Of a DNA stretch of 64,000 nt, positions 1 to 10,838 are shown in pieces; the stretch's first letter is position 1; each line of letters starts with the position of its first letter. Source of the stretch: an uncultured Anderseniella sp. (lineage in GTDB: Bacteria; Pseudomonadota; Alphaproteobacteria; Rhizobiales; Aestuariivirgaceae); NCBI GenBank assembly GCA_947488295.1, contig CANKYU010000006.1:1-64000 (forward strand). The letters run 5' to 3'. A program made the translations under genes and the position numbers. The notes under the pieces are model-generated. The model was given only the letters and a program-made list of their open reading frames with translations. It was not told where the DNA came from and did not search any database.

Positions 1-3000
1 GATGCCCCGACGGGGTCAGGTTCCGGCGCAGGCGATGAGGATACCGCGATAGCGGTTCCGGTGGTTGCGACGTTGTCCGATACAGACGGGTCGGAGACAA
101 TCACCCAGGCTGTTGTGACGGCACCGGCCGGTGTGGTTCTGGGCGGATTCGGTTCGTCTGGCGCTACAGTGGTCCAGAGCGGTCAGGACTGGACCATTAC
201 CGGTACACCGACACAGATTGATGCCGCCCTTGCGGCGATGACGGCGACGCCGCCGGCAGACTCCGATGCCGACTTCAACCTTTCCGTGACCCTGACATCG
301 ACCGAGACGTCGCCGAACGGCGGTGAGATTGATACCCTGTCTGCCGATACCACGTTCTCTGTGCCAGTGACCGTCAATGCGGTTGCCGACACACCGACTG
401 TGGCCGCCTCTGATGCGTCGGGTGACGAGGATACTGCAATCCCGTTGGCCGGTCTTGGCGGTGCCTTGACGGATACCGATGGGTCGGAGACGCTTAGCTA
501 CCGGATTGAGGGTTTGCCAACAGGCGCAGTGCTGTCTGCCGGTACTGTGCAGCCGGGTGGCATTGTCCTGCTGACACCGGGTGAACTTGCCGGCCTGACG
601 ATCACGCCGCCGCTGAACTTCCAGGGCACGATTCCGCTGACGCTGGTGTCTATTGCCACCGAAGGTGCCAATGCGGATACGGCAGAGAACTCGACCCCGT
701 TCAATGTTGTGGTTGCCGGAGTTGCCGATGCACCGACAGTGTCTTCAGCGAGCTCCCCGGTCATTGAGGATGTGGCCGGCGTCTTCGGCACCGACATTGT
801 ATACGGGCTTACCGATACGGACGGGTCGGAGGTTATCTCGCAGGTTGATGTGACCGGTGTGCCGTCAGGTGCTGCGATTACCTTTACGGCTTCCGGTGCA
901 GCCGTGGTGACGGCGATTGCCGGTGGGTTTTCGGTCACCGGCACCGAGGCGGAGATTCGCGCCACGCTGGATACGTTTGCCTATACCAGCGCACCGGACG
1001 ATGACAGCAATGTCACCCTGGCGGTTGCGGTGACCTCGACCGATACCGGCGGCGATACCGCGACCACGGTTGGCAGCCATGAACTGCTGGTGGCGGCTGT
1101 TGCCGATGCACCGACAGGTTCGGGCGTCGGGACGGGCACAGGCAACGAGGACACTGCGATATTGGTTCCCGTGTTCACTGCACTGTCTGACACTGACGGG
1201 TCGGAGACGATTACCCAGGCTGTTGTCACGGCTCCGCCCGGCGTTGTCCTGGGCGGCTTTGGCCCATCGGGCGCCACAGTGGTCCAGAGCGGTCAGGACT
1301 GGACCATTACCGGTACCCCGACGCAGATCAATGCAGCGCTTGCGGCGATGACCGCGACGCCGCCTGCAGATTCCGATGTCGACTTCAACCTGTCCGTGAC
1401 CCTGACATCGACCGAGACGTCTCCGAACGGCGGTGAGATTGATACGCTGTCTGCCGATACCACGTTCCAGGTGCCGGTGACGGTCATAGCGGTCGCCGAT
1501 ACGCCATCTGTGACGGTCGGGGCAGGGTCATTTGCTACGGAAGAGGATACTGCGGTTGCGTTGGCTGGTCTCGGTGGTGCGTTGTCAGATACTGACGGGT
1601 CGGAGACGCTGTCCTATCGCATCGAAGGCTTGCCGCCGGGAGCGGTATTGTCTGCAGGTGCCGTGCAGCCGGACGGCAGTGTTCTGTTGACACCGGCCGA
1701 ACTTGCGACGGTCACAATCACGCCGCCATTGAATTTCCACGGCACGATCCCGCTGACGCTGGTCTCGATTGCCACGGAAGGGGCCAACGGGGATACGGCG
1801 GAGAATTCCGCGCCGTTCAGCATTGTGGTGGATGCACAGGCTGATACGCCATCTGTTATTGGCGGATCATCTGCGACCGACGAGGATACCGCGGTCACAT
1901 TCGGGTCTCAGATAACCTATGCGCCAACTGATACGGACGGTTCCGAAGCCGTCACCGAGGTACAGATCACCGGTGTGCCGGCAGGAGCCAATGTCACCTT
2001 CACGGCAATCAGTGGTGCGACAGTCACACCGGTTGCCGGAGGTTTCTCGATCACCGGCAGCGAAGCGGCCATTCGTGACACGCTTGATACTTTTTCCATC
2101 ACGCCACCGACAAACTCCGGTGATGACATTGACCTTACTGTTGCGGTTACGGTCACCGACGCCGACAGTTCCACTGCAACGCAGACCGCAACCCATACTG
2201 TCGATGTCACACCGGTCGCCGATGCACCGACTGTGTCCGCGGCAAGTTCCACGGTGAATGAGGATGTGGCGACCGTATTCGGCACCGACATTGTCTATGG
2301 CCTGGTGGACACGGATGGGTCCGAGGTTATCTCGCAGGTTGATGTGACCGGTGTGCCGGCAGGTGCGGCGATTACCTTTACCGCTTCCGGTGCAGCCGTG
2401 GTGACGGCGATTGCCGGCGGGTTCTCGGTCACCGGCACCGAGGCGGAGATTCGCGCCACACTGGATACGTTTGCCTACACCACTGCGCCTGACGATGACA
2501 GCAATGTCACCTTGTCGGTTGCGGTGACGACGACGGATGACGGCATTGATACGGCTACCACGATTGGCAGCCATGAACTGCTGGTGGCGGCGGTTGCCGA
2601 TGCGCCGACAGGATCGGGATCCGGCGCAGGTAACGAAGATACCGCGATAGCGGTTCCGGTGATTGCAACATTGTCTGACACCGACGGGTCGGAGACGATT
2701 ACCCAGGCCGTTGTGACGGCGCCGGCGGGCATTGTTCTGGGCGGGTTCGGCCCGTCCGGTGCTACAGTGGTCCAGAGCGGTCAGGACTGGACGATCACCG
2801 GTACGCCGACACAGATCAATGCAGCGCTTGCGGCGATGTCGGCGACACCGCCGGCGGATTCCGATGCTGACTTCAACCTGTCCGTGACCCTGACGTCCAC
2901 CGAGACATCACCGAACGGGGGCGAAGTCGACACACTGTCTGCCGACACTACATTCCTGGTGCCGGTGACGGTCATTGCGGTAGCCGATACGCCGTCTGTG

Positions 3001-6000
3001 ACGGTCGGGGCAGGGTTGTTCAATACCGAAGAAGACACCGCGGTTGCACTGTCAGGCCTCGGTGGCGCTCTGTCCGACACAGACGGATCGGAGGCACTCT
3101 CTTACCGGATTGAAGGGCTTCCTGCCGGTGCGGTGCTGTCTGCCGGTACTGTTCAGCCGGGTGGTATTGTTGTGCTGACACCGGCGGAGCTTGCCACGGT
3201 GACGTTTACGCCGCCGCTGAACTTCCACGGCACGATCCCGCTGACGCTTGTGTCGATTGCTACTGAAGGAGCCAATGCAGCCACGGCGGAGAACTCTGCG
3301 CTGTTCAATATCGTGATTGATGCTCAGGCAGATACGCCATCTGTTATTGGCGGATCATCTGCGACCGACGAGGACACGGCTGTCACGTTCGGGGCTCAGA
3401 TCACGTATGCGCCGACCGATACGGACGGATCTGAGACCGTCACCGAAGTGCAGGTCACCGATGTGCCGACGGGTGCCAGTGTCACCTTTACGGCAACCGG
3501 AGGGGCGACTGTCACGGCGATTGCCGGAGGCTTTTCCGTCACCGGCAGCGAAGCGGCCATTCGCGCCACCCTTGATACATTCGCCATTACGCCACCAGAT
3601 GACTCCGGCGACGACATTGACCTTGCCATCGCGGTTACTGTCACCGATGCTGACAGTTCCACTGCAACACAGACCGCAACACATACGGTTGATGTCACAC
3701 CCGTTGCGGATGTGCCTGATGTCACCGGCGGCAGTTTCACCACTGACGAAGACATAGATGTGGCACTGACCGGTCTTGCCGGTGCGCTCAATGACCTCGA
3801 TGGATCTGAAACATTGACCCATCGGATAACCGGGGTGGATCCAGCCGCTTCATTTTCCACCGGCACCGACGAGGGTGGCGGCGTATGGAGCTTTACCGCC
3901 GCTGAACTCGCAGCAGGATTGACGTACTCGCCGCCGCCACAGGCTGACGGCACCTTTACAATGGTGCTGGAGTCAATCGCCACCGAAGACGAAGGCGATG
4001 TCGCGGTGTCCACCGCAAATGTCGAGGTCACCGTCAACCCGATCCTGGACATACCGAACCTTGCCAATGGCTCAAGTTCGGAGAATGAGGATACGGTCAT
4101 TCCGCTGGGCAGCGACATTTCGCTTTCCATCGACGATCTTGACGGGTCTCAGACGCTGACCATTGTGCTGAATGGTATACCGACCACAGCCACAACCGAC
4201 TGGAACATGGGGCTGCCGGGCAGTGTCACGCAGACCGGGCCAGAAGAGTGGACCATCACCGGGACCGCCCCGCAGGCCGTCGCGTTGCTGAACAGCTTTA
4301 CGGTACTGCCGCAAACCCACGATGACGCCAACTTCTCGGTTGCAGTTGCCGTCACCACGGTGGAAAACGGCGGTGCGACCACAACCGTCAATGCCACCCA
4401 TGATGTGATCGTTGCAGCGGTTGCCGATGCACCAAATCTGTCTCTGATTTCGGCGCCTCAGGGGGATGAGGATACTGTCATCGACGTGCCGATTGCCGTG
4501 TCTCTCGTCGATACAGATGGAACGGAAACACTCGACTATGTAGAAATCGCCGGCGTGCCTGCCGGCGCGACGCTCACGATTGTCACCTCCGGTTCAGCAA
4601 TCGCTACTGACCTCGGCGGCGGTGTCTGGCGGGTCACGGGTCCGGACGCCGATATTCAGGCGACACTTGCCGGCGGGGTATCGATCTTGCCAGCCCTTCA
4701 TTCTGGCGACGATATTCCGTTGACTGTTACCGCCCAATCCATCGAATCCAGTCCTACTGAGGCAGAAGTCGCGGTTCCGACCGCCCAGACAGTTATCCCG
4801 GTGGTTGTGGATGTGGTTCCGGTCGCAGACGGAATATCGGCAACCGGCGGCAGTTTTGCAGGCGAGGAAGACACTGCCATCTCGCTTGCCGGCCTGGATG
4901 GTACCGGCATCGATACAGACGGGTCTGAAACCATCACCTTCACACTTTCGGGTGTGCCGAGCGGCGCGTCCTTTGACAGCGGAACGGACCAGGGCGGCGG
5001 TGTCTGGGGCTTCACGGCAGCTCAGGTCTCTGCCGGTCTGGTGTTCAACCCTGCTTTACACGTGCACGGCACGATCAACATGACACTGACCGCCACCACG
5101 ACGGAAGGTGAAAACGGCAGTTTGCAAACCTCAACGGCTCCGGTTGAGATTGTGGTTGATGCGCAGGCGGACCAGCCCACTATAACAGGCAATGCCGCTG
5201 GACGAGAAGATACTGCAATAAACTTCGGTTCCGCCTATACAGTGGCCTTGGTCGACCAGGACGGTTCTGAAAGTATTACGCAAATCGCGGTCACCATGCC
5301 GGGCAGCGAAACGGCAACATTCACAGCCATCGGTGGCGCTGCAGTGAACGTGAGCGGCCAGACCTATACGATTACAGGGCCGGAAGCCGACATTCAGGCA
5401 ACGCTCGATACCTTCACCTGGACACCTCCGCTGCATTCAGACGCCAACATTACGGTAGTGGTTGCAGCAACGACTCTGGATGCGGACGGTTCTACTGCGA
5501 CCAGGACCCGCAACCGCAATATTCGTGTGCGGGCGGTTGCTGACGATCCTGACGGCACTGCAACTGATGTCACAGGCCTTGAAGACACACCGATTGCCCT
5601 GTCGCTTGTCGCCATTGACAGTGCCGACACGGATGGTTCGGAAACGACATCCGTTCGGCTGTTCAACCTGCCTGCGGGATCTATCGTCCTGGGCGACGAG
5701 ACGGGCGGTGTGACCTACACCCAATCCGGCAACGACTGGATTGTGACCGGGCCTGATACGGCCACGCTCAATGCATCGCTCGCAGGCGCCACGTATACGC
5801 CGCCGCTGCACTTCTCCGGTATCGTCAACGCCTCGATGGAAGTAATTTCAACCGAGAGTGCGACTGGCAACGAAGTCGCGGTCCCGACCGCAAGTGTGAT
5901 CCGCAACTTCACCATTACGGTTGATCAGGAGGCCGATGCGCCTGAACTGCGGGTGGTGAATGCCACCGAAGGCGGCGCCGGCCTTGAAGACACCCCCATT

Positions 6001-9000
6001 CGTCTCGTCGTGGATGTGCGCCTTGTTGACGGTGATGGTTCCGAACAGCTCTCCGACGTGACCATAACCGGCTTGCCGCCGGGCGCGCAGATTGTGGATG
6101 GGGCGGGAAATCCGCTTGGGGCCTTGCAGGGCGACGGGTCGGTTATTGTAACCAGCGCCCAACTGGCTCAGCTTCATGTCCTCGCCCCCGCCAACTCAAA
6201 CGACGATTTCCAGCTCACTGTTTCCGCCACAGCCACCGAAACCAACCAGGGGCTTGGCGGTGACGGCGACACCCAGATCGGATCGGCTACCATTGATGTC
6301 GATGTCATTGGCGTTGCAGACGCGGCGGTTGCAAATCCCACACCAGTGGTGTCAGCCGAGGACGATCCGATCCCGCTGGGGGCAGGGGTCAATACAGTGC
6401 TCGCTGATAGCGACGGATCAGAAACTCTGTTCTTTGTGATCGAAGGATTGCCGCCGGGTGTCGTGCCGTCTGCTGGCACCTTCATCGGTTCCGGCTGGCA
6501 GGTTGATGCCGCTGACATGCCTGGTTTGACAATACCGTCGCCGCCCAATTTCTCCGGTGACTATGTCGCCGACTTCGCACCCGGTCTTCAGGTGCGTGCA
6601 GTTACCCAGGAAGATGATGGTGACCAAACGTCTGTGAATGTGCCGCTCGACATCACCGTCACGCCGGTCGTTGATACGCCGAGCTGGAATCCGGGGACGA
6701 CTGTCAACGAAGACAACAACATCTCTCTCGTCGGGGCCGCACCGCCGCCACTTGCCGATAATGACGGTTCGGAGGCGGTTGTCAGCTACACATTCGATTT
6801 CAGTTCCATCGTGGCCGATGCGGGTATCGGTGCGACAGTTACTGACACTGCTGACTTCGTCTCCAATTACATAACCGGAACCTTTACGGACAACGCCGAC
6901 GGGACCATCACGGTTCTTGCCGCCAACCTCGCAGGCGTCGCCTTGCTGGCATCGGCGTTTCCAGATTCGAACCGGGATTTCTCGGTGCCCGTGGCAGTGG
7001 AATTTTCAGACACAGCCGGTGCAACCGTGGTCACCTCGACAGTGAACGACACATTTGATGTCAATATGGTTGGGGTCGCGGATCAGCCAACTGTCTTTGC
7101 GGACGATTATGCAGGAAACGATGACACCCTGATTGCCATCAATCCGACCGGAGCCGAGTTTGGCGGCGAGACCACAGATACCGATGCTGCCAATGGCCAA
7201 CCGCCATCGGAGACCTTGTATTATGTGGTTTCGGGCCTGGGACAGACCGGGGAGCCATTGCTGAGCTTCGTCGATGCGGCAGGAAATCCGGTCGGTTTCA
7301 ACAACCAGGACGGCACCTGGCTGTTCACGCCTGCCGACCTGGCGGGGCTGCATGTTATCGGCCTGGCCGGGCAGGATGGTACCGCCAACCTTACCCTGAC
7401 GAGTGTGACCACTGAAAATGACGGAGATACAGCGACCAACGCCACCAGCTTCACCGTGGATATCACGGCTGTCAGCGGGACCGGCACGCCAATACAGCCC
7501 CTGCCGCCCATCGTCGTGGTCAACCCGATGGTTGTGGATGAGGACGGCATTCGGGTTCTGGACATCAGCGTGACGCCGGATCCTGCCGAGCCGTCGCCGG
7601 GCGGTGTGTCTATTTCCGTGATCCTGTCGGGTATTCCCGCCGATGCAACCGTGACGGGCGCGTTCTTCAACCCCATCAACAACACCTGGGTTACGGACGC
7701 TGCCACGATTTCGTCCGGCGGCGTCTCGATTGAACCGGCAGCGGACTACTCCGGGCCGCTTGATTTTACTGTGACCGCCGCCGCCATCAACAGTGAGCAG
7801 CAGCAGGCAGTCACGTCGAATGTGCCGGCGACTATCGACGTCACGCCGGTCGCCGATGGCCCGGCCATCAGTTTCAGCACGGCTGGAGGCGACGAGGACA
7901 GTGCCATTGCGGTCAATATCGCGGTGGCGCTGCAGGATACCAATGGAACCGTCAATGAACAGGTGCAGGAGCCGGTTGTTGTTACGGTATCAGGCGGAGC
8001 TACGCTTTCAGCCGGTACCAATACCGGCGGTGGTGTGTGGGAGCTGACATTGGCCGAACTGTCGGGGCTGACCGTTACGCCTGCTTCCAACAGCGGCGAC
8101 GATATCTCGATCACAATCCAGGCAACCACAGTCGAACCCGCGAACGGCGATACCGCTACCTCCACGCAAAACGGCACCATTCCTGTCTCTGACGTGGCGG
8201 ATGCAGCAATTTTGAGCGTCTCGAACGCTTCCGGTGACGAAGATACCGCAATTGCCTTGACCGGCCTGTCGGCAGCCCTGGCGGACACCGACGGCTCGGA
8301 AGTCTTGTCTGTCACATTGGCAAATGTACCGGAAGGTTCCATTCTTTCCGCCGGTGCAAACAATGGTGACGGCACCTGGACCATCAATCCTGGCGACCTG
8401 GCGGGGCTGTCCATCACGCCACCTGCGAACTGGTCAGGTACGGTAGGCCTCGAACTGGTTGCCTTCACGCTGGAGCCGAACGGGGATTCCTCGCAGACAA
8501 GTGCGCCGTTCACGCTGACCGTCAATCCGGTTGCCGATGGCCTGGTGCTGACCGCAGTGCCCCGGGACGGAGATGCCGGCACGCCGATTGCGCTGGATCT
8601 GCAGATTGCCCCCGGTGACGACACCGGCACGACGCCTGGCGAGAACCCGGCGGAAACCCTGGTTGTCGTGTTAAGCGGGCCTGCGAGCTTCGTTGCCACA
8701 AGTTCGGGCGGCGTACTGGCGCAGACCTCGCCGGGCGAATGGACCTTTACGGGAACAACTGCTGAAGCCAACAGTCTGGCAGTAACGCCTTATGGCGCCA
8801 CCGCTTCGTTTGATCTGGGCGTCTCCGTCACCACGGTGGACGGTGGCTCGACCGGCACTCCGGTCGTCGCCACTGTGCCGATCACTGTGACCAACCCTGG
8901 GCTGAACATCTCTGGCGACGGGACAGCAGAAACACTGGCGGGTGGAGCCGGGGCGGACCTCATTGCCGGCGGCGGTGGAGCTGATGTGCTGACCGGCGGT

Positions 9001-9297
9001 GGGGGACCCGACCTCTTTGTATGGCAACCGGCCGATCTTGCGGGTGGTGTTGTCGATCAAATCACTGATTTCGATGCGTCGCAGGATGTACTTGATCTGG
9101 CCGCTCTGCTGACCGCCTACGATCCGTCCAGCGATGTGGTGGCGGACTTTGTTGCGCTGTCGGAAGCAGGAGGCAACACGACAGTGTCCATCGATCAGGC
9201 TGGCACGGGTAACCACACAACAGACGTTGTCGAACTGACTGGTGTTACCGGTCTGGATCTCGCGACACTGGTCGCGTCTTCCAACATTACTGTGTGA
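1..9297 (+). CDS. Giant repeat adhesin exported by type I secretion (N-terminus outside window)
   Basis: The frame is open from base 1 to the stop at 9295-9297, so this is the C-terminal 3,098 residues of a larger protein. It consists of about 25 Ig/cadherin-like repeats of roughly 100-125 residues, nearly all carrying an acidic DTDGSE-type motif and an EDTAI-type start, as in BapA/VCBS-like adhesins. The last 130 residues hold a short RTX-like block of glycine/aspartate repeats (DNA about 8902-9040) and an ITDFD segment typical of type I secretion C-termini. No LapG-type cleavage site can be judged because the N-terminus is missing. The genes just downstream encode a complete type I exporter, so this is almost certainly its substrate. 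Expected role is calcium-dependent surface adhesion or biofilm formation. The first 3.7 kb contains near-identical internal DNA repeats. Confidence 0.9.
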   Translation, partial: DAPTGSGSGAGDEDTAIAVPVVATLSDTDGSETITQAVVTAPAGVVLGGFGSSGATVVQSGQDWTITGTPTQIDAALAAMTATPPADSDADFNLSVTLTSTETSPNGGEIDTLSADTTFSVPVTVNAVADTPTVAASDASGDEDTAIPLAGLGGALTDTDGSETLSYRIEGLPTGAVLSAGTVQPGGIVLLTPGELAGLTITPPLNFQGTIPLTLVSIATEGANADTAENSTPFNVVVAGVADAPTVSSASSPVIEDVAGVFGTDIVYGLTDTDGSEVISQVDVTGVPSGAAITFTASGAAVVTAIAGGFSVTGTEAEIRATLDTFAYTSAPDDDSNVTLAVAVTSTDTGGDTATTVGSHELLVAAVADAPTGSGVGTGTGNEDTAILVPVFTALSDTDGSETITQAVVTAPPGVVLGGFGPSGATVVQSGQDWTITGTPTQINAALAAMTATPPADSDVDFNLSVTLTSTETSPNGGEIDTLSADTTFQVPVTVIAVADTPSVTVGAGSFATEEDTAVALAGLGGALSDTDGSETLSYRIEGLPPGAVLSAGAVQPDGSVLLTPAELATVTITPPLNFHGTIPLTLVSIATEGANGDTAENSAPFSIVVDAQADTPSVIGGSSATDEDTAVTFGSQITYAPTDTDGSEAVTEVQITGVPAGANVTFTAISGATVTPVAGGFSITGSEAAIRDTLDTFSITPPTNSGDDIDLTVAVTVTDADSSTATQTATHTVDVTPVADAPTVSAASSTVNEDVATVFGTDIVYGLVDTDGSEVISQVDVTGVPAGAAITFTASGAAVVTAIAGGFSVTGTEAEIRATLDTFAYTTAPDDDSNVTLSVAVTTTDDGIDTATTIGSHELLVAAVADAPTGSGSGAGNEDTAIAVPVIATLSDTDGSETITQAVVTAPAGIVLGGFGPSGATVVQSGQDWTITGTPTQINAALAAMSATPPADSDADFNLSVTLTSTETSPNGGEVDTLSADTTFLVPVTVIAVADTPSVTVGAGLFNTEEDTAVALSGLGGALSDTDGSEALSYRIEGLPAGAVLSAGTVQPGGIVVLTPAELATVTFTPPLNFHGTIPLTLVSIATEGANAATAENSALFNIVIDAQADTPSVIGGSSATDEDTAVTFGAQITYAPTDTDGSETVTEVQVTDVPTGASVTFTATGGATVTAIAGGFSVTGSEAAIRATLDTFAITPPDDSGDDIDLAIAVTVTDADSSTATQTATHTVDVTPVADVPDVTGGSFTTDEDIDVALTGLAGALNDLDGSETLTHRITGVDPAASFSTGTDEGGGVWSFTAAELAAGLTYSPPPQADGTFTMVLESIATEDEGDVAVSTANVEVTVNPILDIPNLANGSSSENEDTVIPLGSDISLSIDDLDGSQTLTIVLNGIPTTATTDWNMGLPGSVTQTGPEEWTITGTAPQAVALLNSFTVLPQTHDDANFSVAVAVTTVENGGATTTVNATHDVIVAAVADAPNLSLISAPQGDEDTVIDVPIAVSLVDTDGTETLDYVEIAGVPAGATLTIVTSGSAIATDLGGGVWRVTGPDADIQATLAGGVSILPALHSGDDIPLTVTAQSIESSPTEAEVAVPTAQTVIPVVVDVVPVADGISATGGSFAGEEDTAISLAGLDGTGIDTDGSETITFTLSGVPSGASFDSGTDQGGGVWGFTAAQVSAGLVFNPALHVHGTINMTLTATTTEGENGSLQTSTAPVEIVVDAQADQPTITGNAAGREDTAINFGSAYTVALVDQDGSESITQIAVTMPGSETATFTAIGGAAVNVSGQTYTITGPEADIQATLDTFTWTPPLHSDANITVVVAATTLDADGSTATRTRNRNIRVRAVADDPDGTATDVTGLEDTPIALSLVAIDSADTDGSETTSVRLFNLPAGSIVLGDETGGVTYTQSGNDWIVTGPDTATLNASLAGATYTPPLHFSGIVNASMEVISTESATGNEVAVPTASVIRNFTITVDQEADAPELRVVNATEGGAGLEDTPIRLVVDVRLVDGDGSEQLSDVTITGLPPGAQIVDGAGNPLGALQGDGSVIVTSAQLAQLHVLAPANSNDDFQLTVSATATETNQGLGGDGDTQIGSATIDVDVIGVADAAVANPTPVVSAEDDPIPLGAGVNTVLADSDGSETLFFVIEGLPPGVVPSAGTFIGSGWQVDAADMPGLTIPSPPNFSGDYVADFAPGLQVRAVTQEDDGDQTSVNVPLDITVTPVVDTPSWNPGTTVNEDNNISLVGAAPPPLADNDGSEAVVSYTFDFSSIVADAGIGATVTDTADFVSNYITGTFTDNADGTITVLAANLAGVALLASAFPDSNRDFSVPVAVEFSDTAGATVVTSTVNDTFDVNMVGVADQPTVFADDYAGNDDTLIAINPTGAEFGGETTDTDAANGQPPSETLYYVVSGLGQTGEPLLSFVDAAGNPVGFNNQDGTWLFTPADLAGLHVIGLAGQDGTANLTLTSVTTENDGDTATNATSFTVDITAVSGTGTPIQPLPPIVVVNPMVVDEDGIRVLDISVTPDPAEPSPGGVSISVILSGIPADATVTGAFFNPINNTWVTDAATISSGGVSIEPAADYSGPLDFTVTAAAINSEQQQAVTSNVPATIDVTPVADGPAISFSTAGGDEDSAIAVNIAVALQDTNGTVNEQVQEPVVVTVSGGATLSAGTNTGGGVWELTLAELSGLTVTPASNSGDDISITIQATTVEPANGDTATSTQNGTIPVSDVADAAILSVSNASGDEDTAIALTGLSAALADTDGSEVLSVTLANVPEGSILSAGANNGDGTWTINPGDLAGLSITPPANWSGTVGLELVAFTLEPNGDSSQTSAPFTLTVNPVADGLVLTAVPRDGDAGTPIALDLQIAPGDDTGTTPGENPAETLVVVLSGPASFVATSSGGVLAQTSPGEWTFTGTTAEANSLAVTPYGATASFDLGVSVTTVDGGSTGTPVVATVPITVTNPGLNISGDGTAETLAGGAGADLIAGGGGADVLTGGGGPDLFVWQPADLAGGVVDQITDFDASQDVLDLAALLTAYDPSSDVVADFVALSEAGGNTTVSIDQAGTGNHTTDVVELTGVTGLDLATLVASSNITV
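1111..3700 (+). repeat. Near-identical multi-domain tandem repeats inside the adhesin gene
   Basis: Four domain types recur in the order A-B-C, A-B-D-C, A-B-D. The same A-type core sequence starts at 169, 1279 and 2767, giving spacings of 1,110 and 1,488 bases. A D-type stretch at 1843-1886 is identical over 44 bases to 3331-3374, again 1,488 bases apart. C-type copies begin near 847 and 2341. All spacings are multiples of three, so copy-number changes would keep the frame. Domains after about 3.7 kb have diverged much further. Confidence 0.85.
8902..9040 (+). other. RTX-like glycine-rich calcium-binding block at the adhesin C-terminus
   Basis: The translation contains three to four nonapeptide-like repeats of the GGxGADxLxGGxGxD pattern, ending in DLFVW. 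This is the hallmark of RTX parallel beta-roll proteins, which fold on binding calcium outside the cell. It lies just before the probable C-terminal secretion signal. The block is short, which is usual for large type I adhesins rather than RTX toxins. Confidence 0.8.
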
Positions 9298-9532
9298 GGT
9301 GAACTGGTTTTTGACAGGATGAAGCATTTTCTTAAGTGAGATATGGATTTAGGCGGATTTTTTGAAGTTTTTTATCGGAATGTGTTGATATGTGTTAAAA
9401 TATTATTAATTGTGAGTAGTGATTTGGTAATTTTGCGCTTTGTGGATAGATAAAATTACTCCGTTTACTGTATTTATGTGAGCGTAATACATAAGTAAAG
9501 CTAAACCGTAATGCACTGAGGGGGCTGTCGGT
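9298..9532. other. AT-rich intergenic region ahead of the exporter genes
   Basis: This 235-base gap is clearly more AT-rich than its surroundings and separates the adhesin stop from the tolC-like start. It probably carries the promoter of the exporter genes, but no convincing paired -35/-10 elements could be fixed. A TTGACA at 9311-9316 lacks a good -10 partner. A purine-rich ribosome-binding sequence lies at about 9517-9524. Confidence 0.4.
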
Positions 9533-10828
9533 ATGAATTCAAGATTGAAAAACTTCTGCTTGGTGGCGGGAGCTGGGCTAACTTGCTTATTTTTCATTTC
9601 AGGATACTCGCATGCTGACAGTATACGTCAGGCAGCAAGTGATGCGGTTGCTTACCACCCTGATGTGAAAGCCCTGCTGGCCAACCGTCGTGCAATTGGC
9701 GAAGAGCTTGTTGCAGCCGAAGGTCTCGCCCGGCCGGGAGTGCGCGTCGAGGGGCGATACGGTGCCTATCATGGCAATTCGACCGACACCCAGGGCTATG
9801 GCGAGGCATCCGTCAAACTGCGCCAGCCAATTTATCTGGGCGGTAGAATTCAGTCGGAAACGGCCCGGCAAACATCCCGGGTTGACTCGGCGAGCAATCG
9901 TCTTGCGGACACCGTGGAGACGGTTACCCTTCAGGCGGTTCAGGCTTATCTGGAAATGGTTCGCGCCAGGCGGGTATTGTCAAGAGCGATGGCCAACAGC
10001 GGCGTTGTCGAGCGCATCTATAGCCGGGTGTCCAGTCGCGTGAACGGCGGCGGTGGAAATTCGGCGGACCTGGAACAGGTGCGGGCGCGCCGATATGCAG
10101 CCCAGACCGCTGTAACAAATGCCAGGATTCAGGCTCGTGATGCGCAGGCGCTGTTCAGGACGGCTGTCGGCCGCGATCCCGGTAAATTACGCCAGGACGA
10201 CTTGCCAAAGCATGCATTGTCGAGGTCTATCGACGAGGTGCTGAACCGTGCGCGGGATATGTCGCCAAAACTTGTTGCCATCCGGTTTGATGCCGAAGCC
10301 GCGGAGGCCGCCATCGGCACGGCGCGCTCTGAACTGTTGCCGCAGGTTGCACTGGAGCTGTCAGCCAATCATGCCGATCGAATACGAAGTGTGTCGCAGG
10401 AGCGGCAATCGCTGAAAGCCATGGTTGTGGTCTCGATGAGTTTGTACAATGGCGGTATCAATCATGCCCGTTTGCGCGAAGCGCGTCATCGCGCCGATGA
10501 GGCGAGACATCTCGTAGGATCGGCCCAGGTCAGCGTTGAACGTGAACTGCGTCTGTCGTGGAACAAGTATCACGGTTCCGGCCACCTGGTGCAGGGGTTG
10601 CTGAACCAGTCTCGCGCCAACCGCAGGCTGGTTGATCTGAGGCTGAGACAATACGATTCGGGGCTTGCTACCCTGATATCGATTCTCGATGCGCAGAACG
10701 AGGCTTTCGTGGCCGGTGTGCAGGCGACCAACGAATTCAATGCCGGCCGTTTTGCGTTCTTCAAGCTGCTGGCGGCAACCGGTACGCTGGCCGAGGCACT
10801 TGGCGTCGTGCAGTCCGTGGACGATTGA
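9533..10828 (+). CDS. TolC-family outer-membrane channel of a type I secretion system
   Basis: This 431-residue protein has a signal peptide (residues about 1-28, ending near SHA-DS) and the two internally related helical halves of the outer membrane efflux protein family. Features include a QPIYLGGR motif near residue 100, its counterpart SMSLYNGGIN near 305, and long alanine/arginine/glutamate-rich coiled segments. It should form the outer-membrane exit duct for the adhesin encoded upstream. The gene starts at an ATG preceded by a GAGGGGG sequence. It ends 10 bases before the ABC transporter start, which supports a single transcript with the next two genes. Confidence 0.9.
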   Translation: MNSRLKNFCLVAGAGLTCLFFISGYSHADSIRQAASDAVAYHPDVKALLANRRAIGEELVAAEGLARPGVRVEGRYGAYHGNSTDTQGYGEASVKLRQPIYLGGRIQSETARQTSRVDSASNRLADTVETVTLQAVQAYLEMVRARRVLSRAMANSGVVERIYSRVSSRVNGGGGNSADLEQVRARRYAAQTAVTNARIQARDAQALFRTAVGRDPGKLRQDDLPKHALSRSIDEVLNRARDMSPKLVAIRFDAEAAEAAIGTARSELLPQVALELSANHADRIRSVSQERQSLKAMVVVSMSLYNGGINHARLREARHRADEARHLVGSAQVSVERELRLSWNKYHGSGHLVQGLLNQSRANRRLVDLRLRQYDSGLATLISILDAQNEAFVAGVQATNEFNAGRFAFFKLLAATGTLAEALGVVQSVDD

Positions 10829-10838
10829 GGCCGGTCAG

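Noticed and set aside
183..4401. Many long minus-strand frames within the adhesin gene
   Set aside because: They mirror the repeat structure and third-position GC bias of the plus-strand gene and lack start signals.
9311..9339. TTGACA sequence as a promoter for the exporter genes
   Set aside because: No acceptable -10 sequence occurs 16-18 bases downstream, and the site lies over 190 bases before the start.
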